NCBI RefSeq assembly: GCF_019038595.1
Contig: NZ_JAHOPF010000005.1
Span: forward strand, 1 to 64,000
Direction: 5' to 3'
Origin: Kaistella soli
GTDB lineage: Bacteria > Bacteroidota > Bacteroidia > Flavobacteriales > Weeksellaceae
DNA: 64,000 nucleotides
Each line of letters opens with the position of its first letter. The stretch's first letter is position 1. A program made the translations under genes and the position numbers. Positions 17,943-26,451 of this stretch are shown in pieces. The notes below the pieces were generated by a model. The model did no database searches, was not told the DNA's origin, and saw only the letters and a list, made by a program, of their open reading frames with translations.

Positions 17943-18051
17943 GGCGTTGCAAAAGAAGAGGAATTTGTGCATCTCAACTGGAATTACTGCGACCTGCCGA
18001 CCAAATAAAACACAAAGCAGAAACGCGGCTATCGAACTGATCATCGGGTAA
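17943..18051 (+). pseudogene. Decayed duplicate of the dCas12f gene 3' end
   Basis: These 109 bases align with the last 111 bases of the dCas12f gene (17550-17660). Shared blocks include GCAAAAGAA.AGGAATT, CAACTGGA.TTACT.CGACCTGC and GAACTGATCATCGG, and it ends in a stop. Two single-base losses break the frame. It directly precedes guide module 3 just as the intact gene precedes module 1. The gene tail plus module was therefore copied as a unit. Confidence 0.85.
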
Positions 18052-18060
18052 TTAAAAAAA

Positions 18061-18152
18061 TAATGAGGGTGCTTGTACACCCGTAGGGTGAGGTCATGAA
18101 CACTCACTGAATACCCAAAGGTATATACAACGGCGTGGGCTCATTTTTTTCT
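18061..18152 (+). ncRNA. Guide RNA module 3
   Basis: The scaffold is 18061-18131 (71 nt), nearly identical to module 2, with the same ATACC-CAAA-GGTAT third hairpin and ATACAAC end. The guide begins at 18132 with GGCGTGGGCTCATTTTTTTC and differs from guides 1 and 2. A 6-bp inverted repeat GGCTCA/TGAGCC (18138-18143/18159-18164) spans the guide and the sequence after it. Confidence 0.68.
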
Positions 18153-18198
18153 AATACTTGAGCCTGGACTGAAAATAGCTGACGGAGTTTTGAAGAAA

Positions 18199-18960
18199 TT
18201 AGCCCTCTCCTCTATCCACCAAAACAGAGATAATGCGGACTCCGGTATGTGCGGTGTCCGGCACCAAATGTCTTTCACCGTTAACAGTTTGGTAAAAGGA
18301 AGCCCGCACTGCAGAAAAAAGCATACCCTCACCTCCCGGCACATCCGGACATGGGATGGTAAAAGCATCTTTTTGGAAATCGCGTGCAATAGCCAACGGA
18401 TCTGCAGAAACATGCTCATAAGCGAGGGTTTCAAAATCAAAGCGGAGCAAACCGACGCTGATCTCCATACAATCAGCCTCCTTTGGGAATTGGGCTTCCC
18501 TAATGTTAAAATCACTGACCTTAAACACAGGCGGATTCCACTCAAACTCACAGTGGCCACCAAAGAGATGCGGCCGCTCGGGTATGAAAACAAATGCTTT
18601 CACCAACTGTTGCCCTGTAGTGGTCGCAATCCCCTTACTTACTTTACGATTCCCGCGTTCAGAAACTGAATTACAGTCCTTAATATTCAGAAAAAGCTGC
18701 ATCAGCCTGGAGTGAAAAGTACCGTCTTTGTAACCCGACAGATACGGCTGCAAAGCAAGCTTAAAGGCTTTGTTCACCTTGGAACAGTGCGCAAACTCAG
18801 TATTGCTTTTCCTTACCGTTTCCATATTCGGACTTTCCTTGATGTTCTTACGCGAAAAACCTCCCCCCGCTCGGCGCGTGAGTGGCTCACCTTCCCGGAA
18901 ATAGTAATTAATGCCCCTCATTGTTCCTACAAAAAAGAGTGGCCCTATCGGCTTAGCCAT
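18199..18960 (-). CDS. Conserved hypothetical protein beginning MAKPIGPLFF.GT..G
   Basis: This 253-aa soluble protein has no signal peptide. I choose the ATG at 18960 over an upstream GTG at 18984 because the sequence then starts MAKPIGPLFFVGTMRGINYYFREGE, a pattern I recall from a Bacteroidota family of unknown function (MAKQxGPIxxxGTxxGxxFYK). Later segments include NTEFAHCSKVNKAFKLAL and HSRLMQLFLNIK, also typical of that family. The second half is rich in beta-type hydrophobic patterns. It runs convergently toward the guide RNA modules. It may be an unrelated neighbour, or it may be a gene controlled by the sigma-dCas12f system. The sequence does not decide this. Confidence 0.6.
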   Translation of the reverse strand: MAKPIGPLFFVGTMRGINYYFREGEPLTRRAGGGFSRKNIKESPNMETVRKSNTEFAHCSKVNKAFKLALQPYLSGYKDGTFHSRLMQLFLNIKDCNSVSERGNRKVSKGIATTTGQQLVKAFVFIPERPHLFGGHCEFEWNPPVFKVSDFNIREAQFPKEADCMEISVGLLRFDFETLAYEHVSADPLAIARDFQKDAFTIPCPDVPGGEGMLFSAVRASFYQTVNGERHLVPDTAHTGVRIISVLVDRGEG

Positions 18961-18994
18961 AGGTATAGTTTTTATGATATTCACTATTCATTGC

Positions 18995-19038
18995 AGTCCC
19001 CTTCACGGCAACTTGTAGTCCCCTTCATGGCAACTTGT
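18995..19038. repeat. Tandem 22-bp direct repeat upstream of the hypothetical gene
   Basis: Two adjacent 22-bp copies (AGTCCCCTTCACGGCAACTTGT and the same with one C-to-T change) lie 34-78 bp upstream of the ATG at 18960. The position in a promoter region suggests an operator, but no binding protein can be named. Confidence 0.75.
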
Positions 19039-19194
19039 AGTTTATGCCGACTTTACTTCATGGATAAAGTATCAGGCATTCATTACCACGTATAAAAAAA
19101 CTTCCGCATAAAATGAATGAACCCAATACGCTGTTAAGTTACAATTTTTTTATGATCCTGCAGGAAATAAGGAGATCCTGCCTGAGTAATTAAT

Positions 19195-19230
19195 AAAAAA
19201 ATTCCCCCAACCTTTTGGCCGGGGGAATTT
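19195..19230 (-). terminator. Rho-independent terminator of pckA
   Basis: The stem AAATTCCCCC/GGGGGAATTT has a T-run on the minus strand. It lies about 25 bases after the pckA stop. Confidence 0.9.
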
Positions 19231-19253
19231 CTATACAAAACAATTGATTAATT

Positions 19254-20858
19254 CTAAAGTTGAGGCCCTGCAGCAACCAGTCTCTGGCCTTCTTTCGTGT
19301 CGCAATACTGCTCAAAATTCTTGATGTATCTCGCGCCAAGATCTTTCGCTTTCGACTCCCATTCTGAAACATGAGCGTAAGTAGCTCTCGGATCAAGAAT
19401 GCCGTCGGTTACATTAGGCAATGCAGTCGGGATCTCAAGATTCATAACCGGGATAATGGTTTTATCCGCTTTATCAATAGACCCGTCGATAATGGCATCG
19501 ATGATCGCTCTGGTATCTTTCAGGGAAATTCTTTTTCCGGTTCCGTTCCAGCCCGTATTTACTAAATAAGCTTTAGCACCGTGCTCTTTCATTTTCCCGA
19601 TGAGGGTTTTAGAGTACATGGTTGGATGCAGCGTCAAAAACGCTTCACCGAACGCCGGTGAAAATGACGGTTGTGGTTCTGTAATTCCTCTTTCAGTTCC
19701 TGCAAGTTTTGAGGTATAACCGCAAAGGAAGTGATATTGCGCCTGATCTTCGTTCAGAATGGAAACCGGCGGCAATACACCGAATGCATCAGCAGAAAGA
19801 TAAACAATTTTCTTGGCGTGTCCGGCTTTTGAAGGCAGAACGATTTTGCTGATATGGTAAATCGGATAGGAAACTCTCGTGTTTTCAGTAATAGAGTTAT
19901 CGGTATAATCTGCTTCACCGTATTCGTTGACCACAACATTCTCTAAAAGTGAATCTCTTCTGATGGCTTTAAAAATGTCCGGTTCTTTTTCTTCTGTTAA
20001 GTCGATTACTTTGGCATAACAGCCGCCTTCATAATTGAAAACGCCGTTATTATCCCAGCCGTGCTCGTCATCGCCGATCAAGTATCTTTTAGGATCTGCG
20101 GAAAGTGTAGTTTTTCCTGTTCCCGAAAGACCGAAGAATAAAGCAACATCCCCGTCTTCACCAACGTTGGCCGAACAGTGCATAGAAGCCATTCCTTTCA
20201 GAGGAAGGTAATAATTCATCATGGCAAACATTCCTTTCTTCATTTCTCCGCCATACCAGGTTCCGCCGATAATCTGAATTTTCTGTGTTAAGTTAAACAT
20301 CACGAAGTTTTCAGAATTCAGTCCCTGCTCTTTCCAGTCCGGGTTGGTGGTTTTGGAACCGTTCATAACGATGAAATCAGGCTCACCGAAAGTTTCGAGT
20401 TCGAAATTGGAAGGACGGATGAACATATTGGTCACAAAATGGGCCTGCCATGCCACCTCCATAATGAATCTTACTTTAAGTCTTGTATCTGGATTGGTGC
20501 CGCAAAAAGCATCAACAACATATATTTTTTTAGAGGAAGAAAGCTGTTTCAGAACCAAAAGTTTGCAGCTCTCGAAAATTTCAGGGGTAGTGGGAAGATT
20601 CACATTACCGTCCCAGTGAATCGTATTCTCGGTAACTTCATCTTTTACAATAAACCGGTCTTTCGGTGAACGTCCAGTGAAAATTCCGGTTTTTACGGCA
20701 ACAGCACCAGACTCTGTCAACGCGCCTTTTTCAAATCCCTGGTTTTTAGTGGACATTTCAGCTTTGAAAAGCTCCTCATAACTTGGATTGTAAACGACCT
20801 CTTCATAACCGGTGATGCCTAAATCATGTAATTGCTGGATGATTCTGATGTTCTTCAT
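19254..20858 (-). CDS. pckA: Phosphoenolpyruvate carboxykinase (ATP)
   Basis: The enzyme converts oxaloacetate and ATP to phosphoenolpyruvate, CO2 and ADP, the entry step of gluconeogenesis, in the cytoplasm. The 534-aa length is normal for the ATP-dependent family. Visible signatures are the N-terminal [16 protein letters not shown] (substrate-binding Arg), a Lys-rich [10 protein letters not shown] segment with a metal-binding role, [18 protein letters not shown], and the P-loop [11 protein letters not shown] at about 243-253, followed by the GDDEHGWD metal motif. It is transcribed alone, with its own terminator and a 130-bp gap from the next gene upstream. Confidence 0.98.
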   Translation of the reverse strand: MKNIRIIQQLHDLGITGYEEVVYNPSYEELFKAEMSTKNQGFEKGALTESGAVAVKTGIFTGRSPKDRFIVKDEVTENTIHWDGNVNLPTTPEIFESCKLLVLKQLSSSKKIYVVDAFCGTNPDTRLKVRFIMEVAWQAHFVTNMFIRPSNFELETFGEPDFIVMNGSKTTNPDWKEQGLNSENFVMFNLTQKIQIIGGTWYGGEMKKGMFAMMNYYLPLKGMASMHCSANVGEDGDVALFFGLSGTGKTTLSADPKRYLIGDDEHGWDNNGVFNYEGGCYAKVIDLTEEKEPDIFKAIRRDSLLENVVVNEYGEADYTDNSITENTRVSYPIYHISKIVLPSKAGHAKKIVYLSADAFGVLPPVSILNEDQAQYHFLCGYTSKLAGTERGITEPQPSFSPAFGEAFLTLHPTMYSKTLIGKMKEHGAKAYLVNTGWNGTGKRISLKDTRAIIDAIIDGSIDKADKTIIPVMNLEIPTALPNVTDGILDPRATYAHVSEWESKAKDLGARYIKNFEQYCDTKEGQRLVAAGPQL

Positions 20859-20988
20859 AATGACTTTTTAATTTTCTGATTCTTTTTAAAAAACAAATTT
20901 ACCTATTATAGGTTATTAATGTGGTTTTAAAACTACTGATATTCGTCAGAATTCACAAGAAAATCGGAAAGTTATAACAATTTGATTT

Positions 20989-21894
20989 TTAAGCAATTAA
21001 ATCATTCCATGAAAAAACGGAAGAAAAACCCCTGTCCGAAAAATAGGCCTCATAACCGGGAAATTTTGAACTCATCACAAAATCGCCTCCCCACGCACCC
21101 AGACTTTTCACAAATACAGGGCACTGATCAAAATATTTTTCTTTCACCGTTTCAATTCCGAGAAAATCTGACAGTTTTCGCTCATGAACTTCCATCAGTT
21201 GCGAAAATTTTTCTAAATCTTCACATTGCTGCACTTCTTTGGTAAGCCGGGAAAATGCTTCAATTAATTCCGGAGATTTTGTTTTCGAACGGTACAGTCC
21301 AATCCCTTCCCTGCTGTCCTGTTTCTGATTGAGATGGATGAAAATAAGCTCCTCCCTGAATGGAGGGCTGAAATTTACGGTTTCAACCGAGCGTCCTTTT
21401 TCAGAAATCTGATAAAGAAGAGCAGATTTTTCTTTTGCTACAGCAATATCATAACCGCTCCCTCCCAGGCTCATTTCATTCAGTTCAAAAGCATCATTTC
21501 CTGCCCATTCGGCAAGATTGTTCATCAGCGTCGAGCTGCTTCCCAAACCGTAATTGGCAGGAAACTGAAGATTTGTTTTTAAATGATAAGAAGAGTGGTC
21601 CCTGAATTTTACACCGGACAGTTGTTGGACGTTTTTAAGAACCTTAAGGATAAATTCGGCAGGTTGAAGAAAATTACAGTCAATAACTTTCCAGGTTCTG
21701 TAATCGATCTTTGCTTTGAGCCACAGCTGATTCTGATGGTAGGCTTCCCAGAGAATGACGGCATTACCATCCGGAGTTTCCTCAAAAAAAAACTCCTGCC
21801 CCCATTTGGTAGGTACGGCAAGAGCTAAGGCGCCGTCAAGGACGACATATTCTGAAGTGAGCAATAATTTTCCCGGTGAGAATATTTTACCCAT
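20989..21894 (-). CDS. GYDIA-family GHMP kinase (mevalonate kinase-like)
   Basis: This 301-aa sugar/mevalonate-kinase-fold protein has the N-terminal strand FSPGKLLLTSEYVVLDGALALAVPT, the GHMP ATP-binding motif GLGSSST near 115-121, and LGGSGYDIAVA, which gives the GYDIA family its name. GHMP kinases phosphorylate small molecules such as mevalonate, phosphomevalonate or galactose. In Bacteroidota this family often sits with mevalonate-pathway genes. Here it follows fabD by 6 bp and so is probably co-transcribed with a lipid-synthesis gene. The substrate is not settled by sequence. Confidence 0.88.
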   Translation of the reverse strand: MGKIFSPGKLLLTSEYVVLDGALALAVPTKWGQEFFFEETPDGNAVILWEAYHQNQLWLKAKIDYRTWKVIDCNFLQPAEFILKVLKNVQQLSGVKFRDHSSYHLKTNLQFPANYGLGSSSTLMNNLAEWAGNDAFELNEMSLGGSGYDIAVAKEKSALLYQISEKGRSVETVNFSPPFREELIFIHLNQKQDSREGIGLYRSKTKSPELIEAFSRLTKEVQQCEDLEKFSQLMEVHERKLSDFLGIETVKEKYFDQCPVFVKSLGAWGGDFVMSSKFPGYEAYFSDRGFSSVFSWNDLIA

Positions 21895-21900
21895 TATTTT

Positions 21901-22776
21901 TTAAATTGCTGTTGAAACCTCTACTTCACTGTTGATTTTTTTAATCAGACCCTGCAGTGTTTTTCCCGGACCTACTTCAATAAAAGTATCCGCGCCGTCC
22001 TTGATCATATTCTGTACAGACTGTGTCCATTTTACAGGACCTGTAAGCTGTTTGATTAAATTCTGCTTGATTTCTTCCGGATCTGAAATAGCGGTTGTAG
22101 TGATATTCTGGTAAACCGGAATCATCGCGTTTCTGAACTTGGTATTTTCAATCGCTGCTGCCAGTTTCTCCTGTGCAGGCTGCATCAGAGGGGAATGAAA
22201 TGCGCCGTTTACGGGAAGCATTAAAGCTCTTTTCGCGCCGGCTTCCTTCATTTTTGCACAGGCCATTTCTACTGCAGCAGTTTCGCCTGAAATCACAAGC
22301 TGACCGGGACAGTTATAATTTGCAGGAACAACAATTCCTTCTGTCGCTGCACAGATTTCCTCCACTTTTTCATCAGCTAATCCAAGGATGGCTGCCATTG
22401 AACTTGGATTTGCATCGCAGGCTTCCTGCATTGCTTTTGCGCGCGCTGAAACCAAACGCAAACCGTCGTCGAAAGACAGTACACCATTAGCAACCAGTGC
22501 GGAAAATTCGCCGAGTGAGTGGCCCGCAACCATCTCTGCACCCAAACCGTTTACTGTTTTTAAAACAGCTACAGAGTGAATGAATATCGAAGGTTGGGTA
22601 ACTTCAGTTTTTTTAAGATCTTCGTCTGTCCCTTTAAACATCATGGAAAGAATATCGAAACCTAAAATTTCGTTCGCAGACTCCATAAGATCTTTGATGT
22701 CTTTTCTGGAGTCATACAATTCCTTTCCCATCCCGACAAACTGTGAACCTTGCCCAGGAAATACAAGTGCTTTCAT
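21901..22776 (-). CDS. fabD: Malonyl-CoA:ACP transacylase
   Basis: FabD transfers malonyl groups from CoA to acyl carrier protein for fatty acid elongation. The 291-aa length is standard. Motifs seen: GQGSQ (8-12), the nucleophile Ser87 in GHSLGE (85-90), a conserved Arg in SARAKAMQ, and the catalytic His194 in NGAFHSPLM, with a C-terminal VGPGKTLQGL. It is the first gene of a two-gene unit with the GHMP kinase downstream. Confidence 0.97.
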   Translation of the reverse strand: MKALVFPGQGSQFVGMGKELYDSRKDIKDLMESANEILGFDILSMMFKGTDEDLKKTEVTQPSIFIHSVAVLKTVNGLGAEMVAGHSLGEFSALVANGVLSFDDGLRLVSARAKAMQEACDANPSSMAAILGLADEKVEEICAATEGIVVPANYNCPGQLVISGETAAVEMACAKMKEAGAKRALMLPVNGAFHSPLMQPAQEKLAAAIENTKFRNAMIPVYQNITTTAISDPEEIKQNLIKQLTGPVKWTQSVQNMIKDGADTFIEVGPGKTLQGLIKKINSEVEVSTAI

Positions 22777-22870
22777 ATAGTAAATTTAGAAAAAATTGAA
22801 TCAGCTGACCGCTAAGAATGGTCAGCCTAATATTTTATTTATCATTGATCCTTTCGGATATTGTGTCTTA

Positions 22871-24820
22871 TTAATTGGGAACCAGACGCACTACCCTGTA
22901 ACCCTTGTTCACATAGGCGCCGGATTTGGTTCTTTCAAACTCGAATTTGGTAGCAAGCTGTGTCTGCACCTTATTCATCTGCTTGAAGATCTCCCCTTTT
23001 TTATTTTCGCGGCTCAGCATATCGTTCACCACATCAAAACCGATGACCGAATATTTAGAAGGTACTTTACAGTACTTCTGTTTGTATGCGGCGAGGATTT
23101 CTTTTTCAAAATCACCATCAGTATTGATTTTTCTGTCCATCAAATATACCAGATTGGCCTGGCTGAGTTCGTCTACTTTTTTCTCGAAAATCGGTGAATA
23201 ATACATGCTGAACGATTTCACATTCTTCGTTTCACCGGCCAGGGCAATCATTCTGCTTCCGAACGCATCTCCTACCGAATCTTTATTATTCGCCAAAATA
23301 GCGATCACAGGAGCCGACTGACCTGTCATCATATTCTTATCCGCCTGAATGTCCTGCGCGGAATTAACGATCTCTACAACCGGATTCTTCAGCTCTTTTT
23401 GAAGATTGGTTTTCAGATAGTTTGCATTCGTTCTGTCATCATCAGCAACGATATAGATTTTCTGGTCGGAATAGGTATCCTTAACCTCCTTTACAATGCG
23501 GTCTGCATAAACAAGATCGTTTGTTTCAATAAGGATTAAGTTATCATATTTCAGCAGATCGTCCGAATTTGCAAATGGTGCTACAACAGGAATTTTCGCC
23601 GTTTTTACATAATCAAGAACCTGTAAAACACTTGATTTGAAAAATGGCCCGATAATAAGATCGGTATTATTCGCATTAATCTGCGTTAATGAGTTTTTGA
23701 AACTGGTTTCGTTACCCGCATCTACCACTTTTATATCCAGTTTCTGGCCTTTCCCGGCGTTTCTCTCAATGGCTAATTTGGCTCCTGAAAGAAAATCAAG
23801 GGAAAGCGTTCTGAATTTGGCATCATCCGTATCAAAACCAAATGGAAGCATGATAACCACATTCAGCGCGTCGCCTGATTTCTTAATATAAGCTGCGTCT
23901 AGTTTTTTGATCTTCAATACCATACCGGTTTTTAAACCCTGAGAAAGATTTGGATTTAAACTTAATAATTCATCCAGTGAAATCCCGAATTTGTTTACAA
24001 TACCGAAAACAGTATCACCAGCCTGAACAGTATACGTCACGTAATCATCCGCAACTGAAGTCGTGGTGTAAGAATTTACCTGCTCAGTCTGTGCAGCCGG
24101 AGCAGCTTTTGGCTCTTCATTTACCGTTGTAGCAGTTACTGTAGTTTCTCCCTTTACTTTAATGGATTCACCTGGCTGAAGACCTTTCGCTTCTAAACCT
24201 GGATTAAGGGCAAAAAGTTCCTTTTGGGTAAGATTGAACTTTCGGGTAAGTTTATAGTAATTGTCTTTGGCCTCGATAACATAAGAATCGTCGGATGCTT
24301 TTTTTACTTCAAGTTTTTCTTCAGCTGCAGGAGCCGGAGTTTTCACTTCCGCAGGCTTTGCAAACACCACCTGGCTTCCGCCAAATTTTTTAATATTTTC
24401 CAAAGGCAACACCACTTCATCACCGATCTTCATGTGTGCATCAAGATCCGGATTCAGTCTTCTCAATTCTACTTCAGAGATCTGATACTGCTTGGTAATA
24501 CCGTAAATGGTTTGCTTTGGCTGCAGTATTATTTTACCTAAATCGCCGGTAGCAGTTGCATTTCTGGAAGGCTGGGTTTTTGAACTTTCCCCACCTCCGG
24601 ATTTTGCCGGCACAGCGCTTTTATTCACCACTAAAAGATCGCCTAAAGTAATTTTTCCGTCTTTGGCTTTGGGGTTAAGGGCAAGCAATTCGTCCACGCT
24701 CAACCCATATTTTTTCGAAATATTATACGGGGTATCACCCTTCGCAACGGTATGGGTCTTTTGGGCAGAAACTCCCGAAACAGCGATTAAACCTGATATG
24801 ATGAATAATTTTTTGAACAT
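22871..24820 (-). CDS. LysM-repeat, PBP1-like envelope protein
   Basis: This 649-aa exported protein has a signal peptide to about residue 19 (VSGVSAQ). Four LysM-type modules bind peptidoglycan or related glycans: HTVAKGDTPYNISKKYGLSVDELLALNP at 22-49, then ones near 97-130, 180-208 (IEAKDNYYKLTRKFNLTQKELFALNP) and 260-295. The rest (about 315-640) resembles a type-1 periplasmic binding fold as in branched-chain amino acid receptors (NVVIMLPFGFDTD, LDFLSGAKLAIE, LIIGPFFKSSVLQVLDY, PVVAPFANSDDLLKYDN). The likely site is the periplasm, attached to the cell wall. The function is unknown, and an analogy to LpoA-like activators of wall synthesis is only speculation. Confidence 0.85.
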   Translation of the reverse strand: MFKKLFIISGLIAVSGVSAQKTHTVAKGDTPYNISKKYGLSVDELLALNPKAKDGKITLGDLLVVNKSAVPAKSGGGESSKTQPSRNATATGDLGKIILQPKQTIYGITKQYQISEVELRRLNPDLDAHMKIGDEVVLPLENIKKFGGSQVVFAKPAEVKTPAPAAEEKLEVKKASDDSYVIEAKDNYYKLTRKFNLTQKELFALNPGLEAKGLQPGESIKVKGETTVTATTVNEEPKAAPAAQTEQVNSYTTTSVADDYVTYTVQAGDTVFGIVNKFGISLDELLSLNPNLSQGLKTGMVLKIKKLDAAYIKKSGDALNVVIMLPFGFDTDDAKFRTLSLDFLSGAKLAIERNAGKGQKLDIKVVDAGNETSFKNSLTQINANNTDLIIGPFFKSSVLQVLDYVKTAKIPVVAPFANSDDLLKYDNLILIETNDLVYADRIVKEVKDTYSDQKIYIVADDDRTNANYLKTNLQKELKNPVVEIVNSAQDIQADKNMMTGQSAPVIAILANNKDSVGDAFGSRMIALAGETKNVKSFSMYYSPIFEKKVDELSQANLVYLMDRKINTDGDFEKEILAAYKQKYCKVPSKYSVIGFDVVNDMLSRENKKGEIFKQMNKVQTQLATKFEFERTKSGAYVNKGYRVVRLVPN

Positions 24821-24858
24821 CTTTTATGATAAATATTTACAAAAATACTGCTTTAAAA

Positions 24859-26445
24859 TTAAATGGAAACAATAATTAGTTCCGACTTTTCCACGTCCAT
24901 TTCCTCATAACAATATTGAAGCCATTCTTTTCCGTAATCTGCATAGAAGACGGAGAAATTATAAACCCTCTCCTGCCAGATCTTACCGGGATGAATTTTT
25001 AAAAACAAATTCTCAAGCCTTTCCAGCTTTTCATTCTGCTTGATTTTCTCCGCACGCAGAAGCCTCTTCCTCATTCTTTCAAACGATTTCAGCTGTCTTG
25101 TCTGTTCAGCGTTCACTAAATTTCCAAAACTTTTTTCGGTGGATTCTGCTTTTGCTGCGATCTGTTCAAACTGATTTTTCAGGGCAGTTTCGCTTTCATT
25201 CAGCAGCGGAAGTATTTCATTGTTTTCCAGTAAAACACCTTTGGTTACAGATGCAAAATTCCTGAAGAAATCTTTGATATTTAAACCCAGATTCGTCGCT
25301 TTATTCAAAGATTTATCCTCAATGAAAAGCAGAGAATTTCTCGGAATCAGAACCGGAAAAGGAAGCTGAAGTGATTGGAAATAATTCTTAAGTTCAAGCC
25401 AGTACATGATCTCCGCATTACCGCCGATATACACCAGATTGGGCAGAACGGCCTCCTGATAAACCGGTCTCATCAGTGCATTTGGACTGAATTTTTCAGG
25501 ATGACTACGGAGTTCTTCAAGAATTTCATCTTCAGTGAAAGAAATATTTTTATCAACAATATTGAATTTCTCACCGTCAGATTCAATCCTGTTTCTCGTG
25601 TCAGAGAGGTAAAACAGGTTGATCTCTCTTGGATTCACCTGAACTTTTCCGTATTTTTCAGTTAAAAGCGCTACGGTTTCCTGCGTGGATTCAAAAAGCT
25701 TTTGATGTGAAAGTTCATTTTTAAAAACTGCTTTCATTTCGTTTTTCAGACGGGCATCATCACCGTCGATAATCAGTAAACCGTAATCGGCGAAGAGTTC
25801 CTGAACTAAAATTCTCGTGGCCTCAGAAAGTGTATTGCCTTTTCTGTATGCTTTCTTCATCAGCAGGATCAATTCGGTTCCAAAAACAGAATCTTTAAAT
25901 TCGTTTTCGAACTCTGAAATGAAAAAATCATCTTCGACATGAATTCTGCCGACTGCACCGCCAGATTTGGCTTTGGTTTCGTAATAATGAGTTTCCGTTT
26001 TGAAATGGTTGATTTCCTCAAAATCATGATCTTCGGTCGCCATCCAGAATACCGGAACCGTTTTTCTTTCCGGGAATTTTTCATTAAGAAAATCCGCGAG
26101 TTTTATCGTCTGCAAAATTTTATAGATAAAGAACACCGGCCCGGAAAAGAGATTGAGCTGATGACCGGTCGTCACCGTAAAAGTGTTATCGTTCTGCAGA
26201 GATGCTAAATTATGTTTTTGCCTTTCACTGATCTCAAGCGCTGAATGCTGTTCATTCAGAACATTACACAGCACTGCTCTTTTTTCCCTGTCAAAGGATG
26301 CTTTTTTCAGTTCAAACTGCTTCTCAATATTTTCAGGATTAAAAATATACTGTTCGAAACCCGGAATTTTCTGCGTCAGAAAATCTTTGATGAGCAGAGG
26401 AATACTTTCAAGATCTGAAAAAGGTATGTTGGTAGTTTTTTTCAA
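24859..26445 (-). CDS. bshC: Bacillithiol biosynthesis cysteine-adding enzyme BshC
   Basis: The enzyme joins cysteine to glucosaminyl-malate, the last step of bacillithiol synthesis, in the cytoplasm. The 528-aa size matches BshC. Recognisable segments are VTTGHQLNLFSGPVFFIYKI, VPVFWMATEDHDFEEINHF, the central MRPVYQEAVLPNLVYIGGNAEIMYWLELK, and the C-terminal coiled coil with GKIWQERVYNFS. The gene lies just upstream (26445) of the LysM gene and 6 bp after the porin gene stop. The porin-bshC pair is probably one transcript. Confidence 0.95.
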   Translation of the reverse strand: MKKTTNIPFSDLESIPLLIKDFLTQKIPGFEQYIFNPENIEKQFELKKASFDREKRAVLCNVLNEQHSALEISERQKHNLASLQNDNTFTVTTGHQLNLFSGPVFFIYKILQTIKLADFLNEKFPERKTVPVFWMATEDHDFEEINHFKTETHYYETKAKSGGAVGRIHVEDDFFISEFENEFKDSVFGTELILLMKKAYRKGNTLSEATRILVQELFADYGLLIIDGDDARLKNEMKAVFKNELSHQKLFESTQETVALLTEKYGKVQVNPREINLFYLSDTRNRIESDGEKFNIVDKNISFTEDEILEELRSHPEKFSPNALMRPVYQEAVLPNLVYIGGNAEIMYWLELKNYFQSLQLPFPVLIPRNSLLFIEDKSLNKATNLGLNIKDFFRNFASVTKGVLLENNEILPLLNESETALKNQFEQIAAKAESTEKSFGNLVNAEQTRQLKSFERMRKRLLRAEKIKQNEKLERLENLFLKIHPGKIWQERVYNFSVFYADYGKEWLQYCYEEMDVEKSELIIVSI

Positions 26446-26451
26446 AATATT

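Noticed and set aside
17463-18107. Minus-strand reading frames across the guide modules (similar proteins with HDLTLRVYKHP)
   Set aside because: They arise from the repeated RNA scaffolds read on the opposite strand. The conserved structure and dCas12f linkage explain them.
17671-18131. CRISPR array reading of the three repeats
   Set aside because: Repeats are 71 nt, separated by unequal 87- and 161-nt gaps, one gap contains a gene-tail copy, and no cas1/cas2 is present. Separate guide RNA genes fit better.
18138-18164. Inverted repeat after guide 3 as a terminator
   Set aside because: The arms are only 6 bp with a 15-nt loop and no T-run follows the second arm on either strand.
18190-19095. 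Plus-strand reading frames opposite the 18199-18960 gene
   Set aside because: The minus frame has a family-like start and consistent protein composition; the plus frames are shadows.
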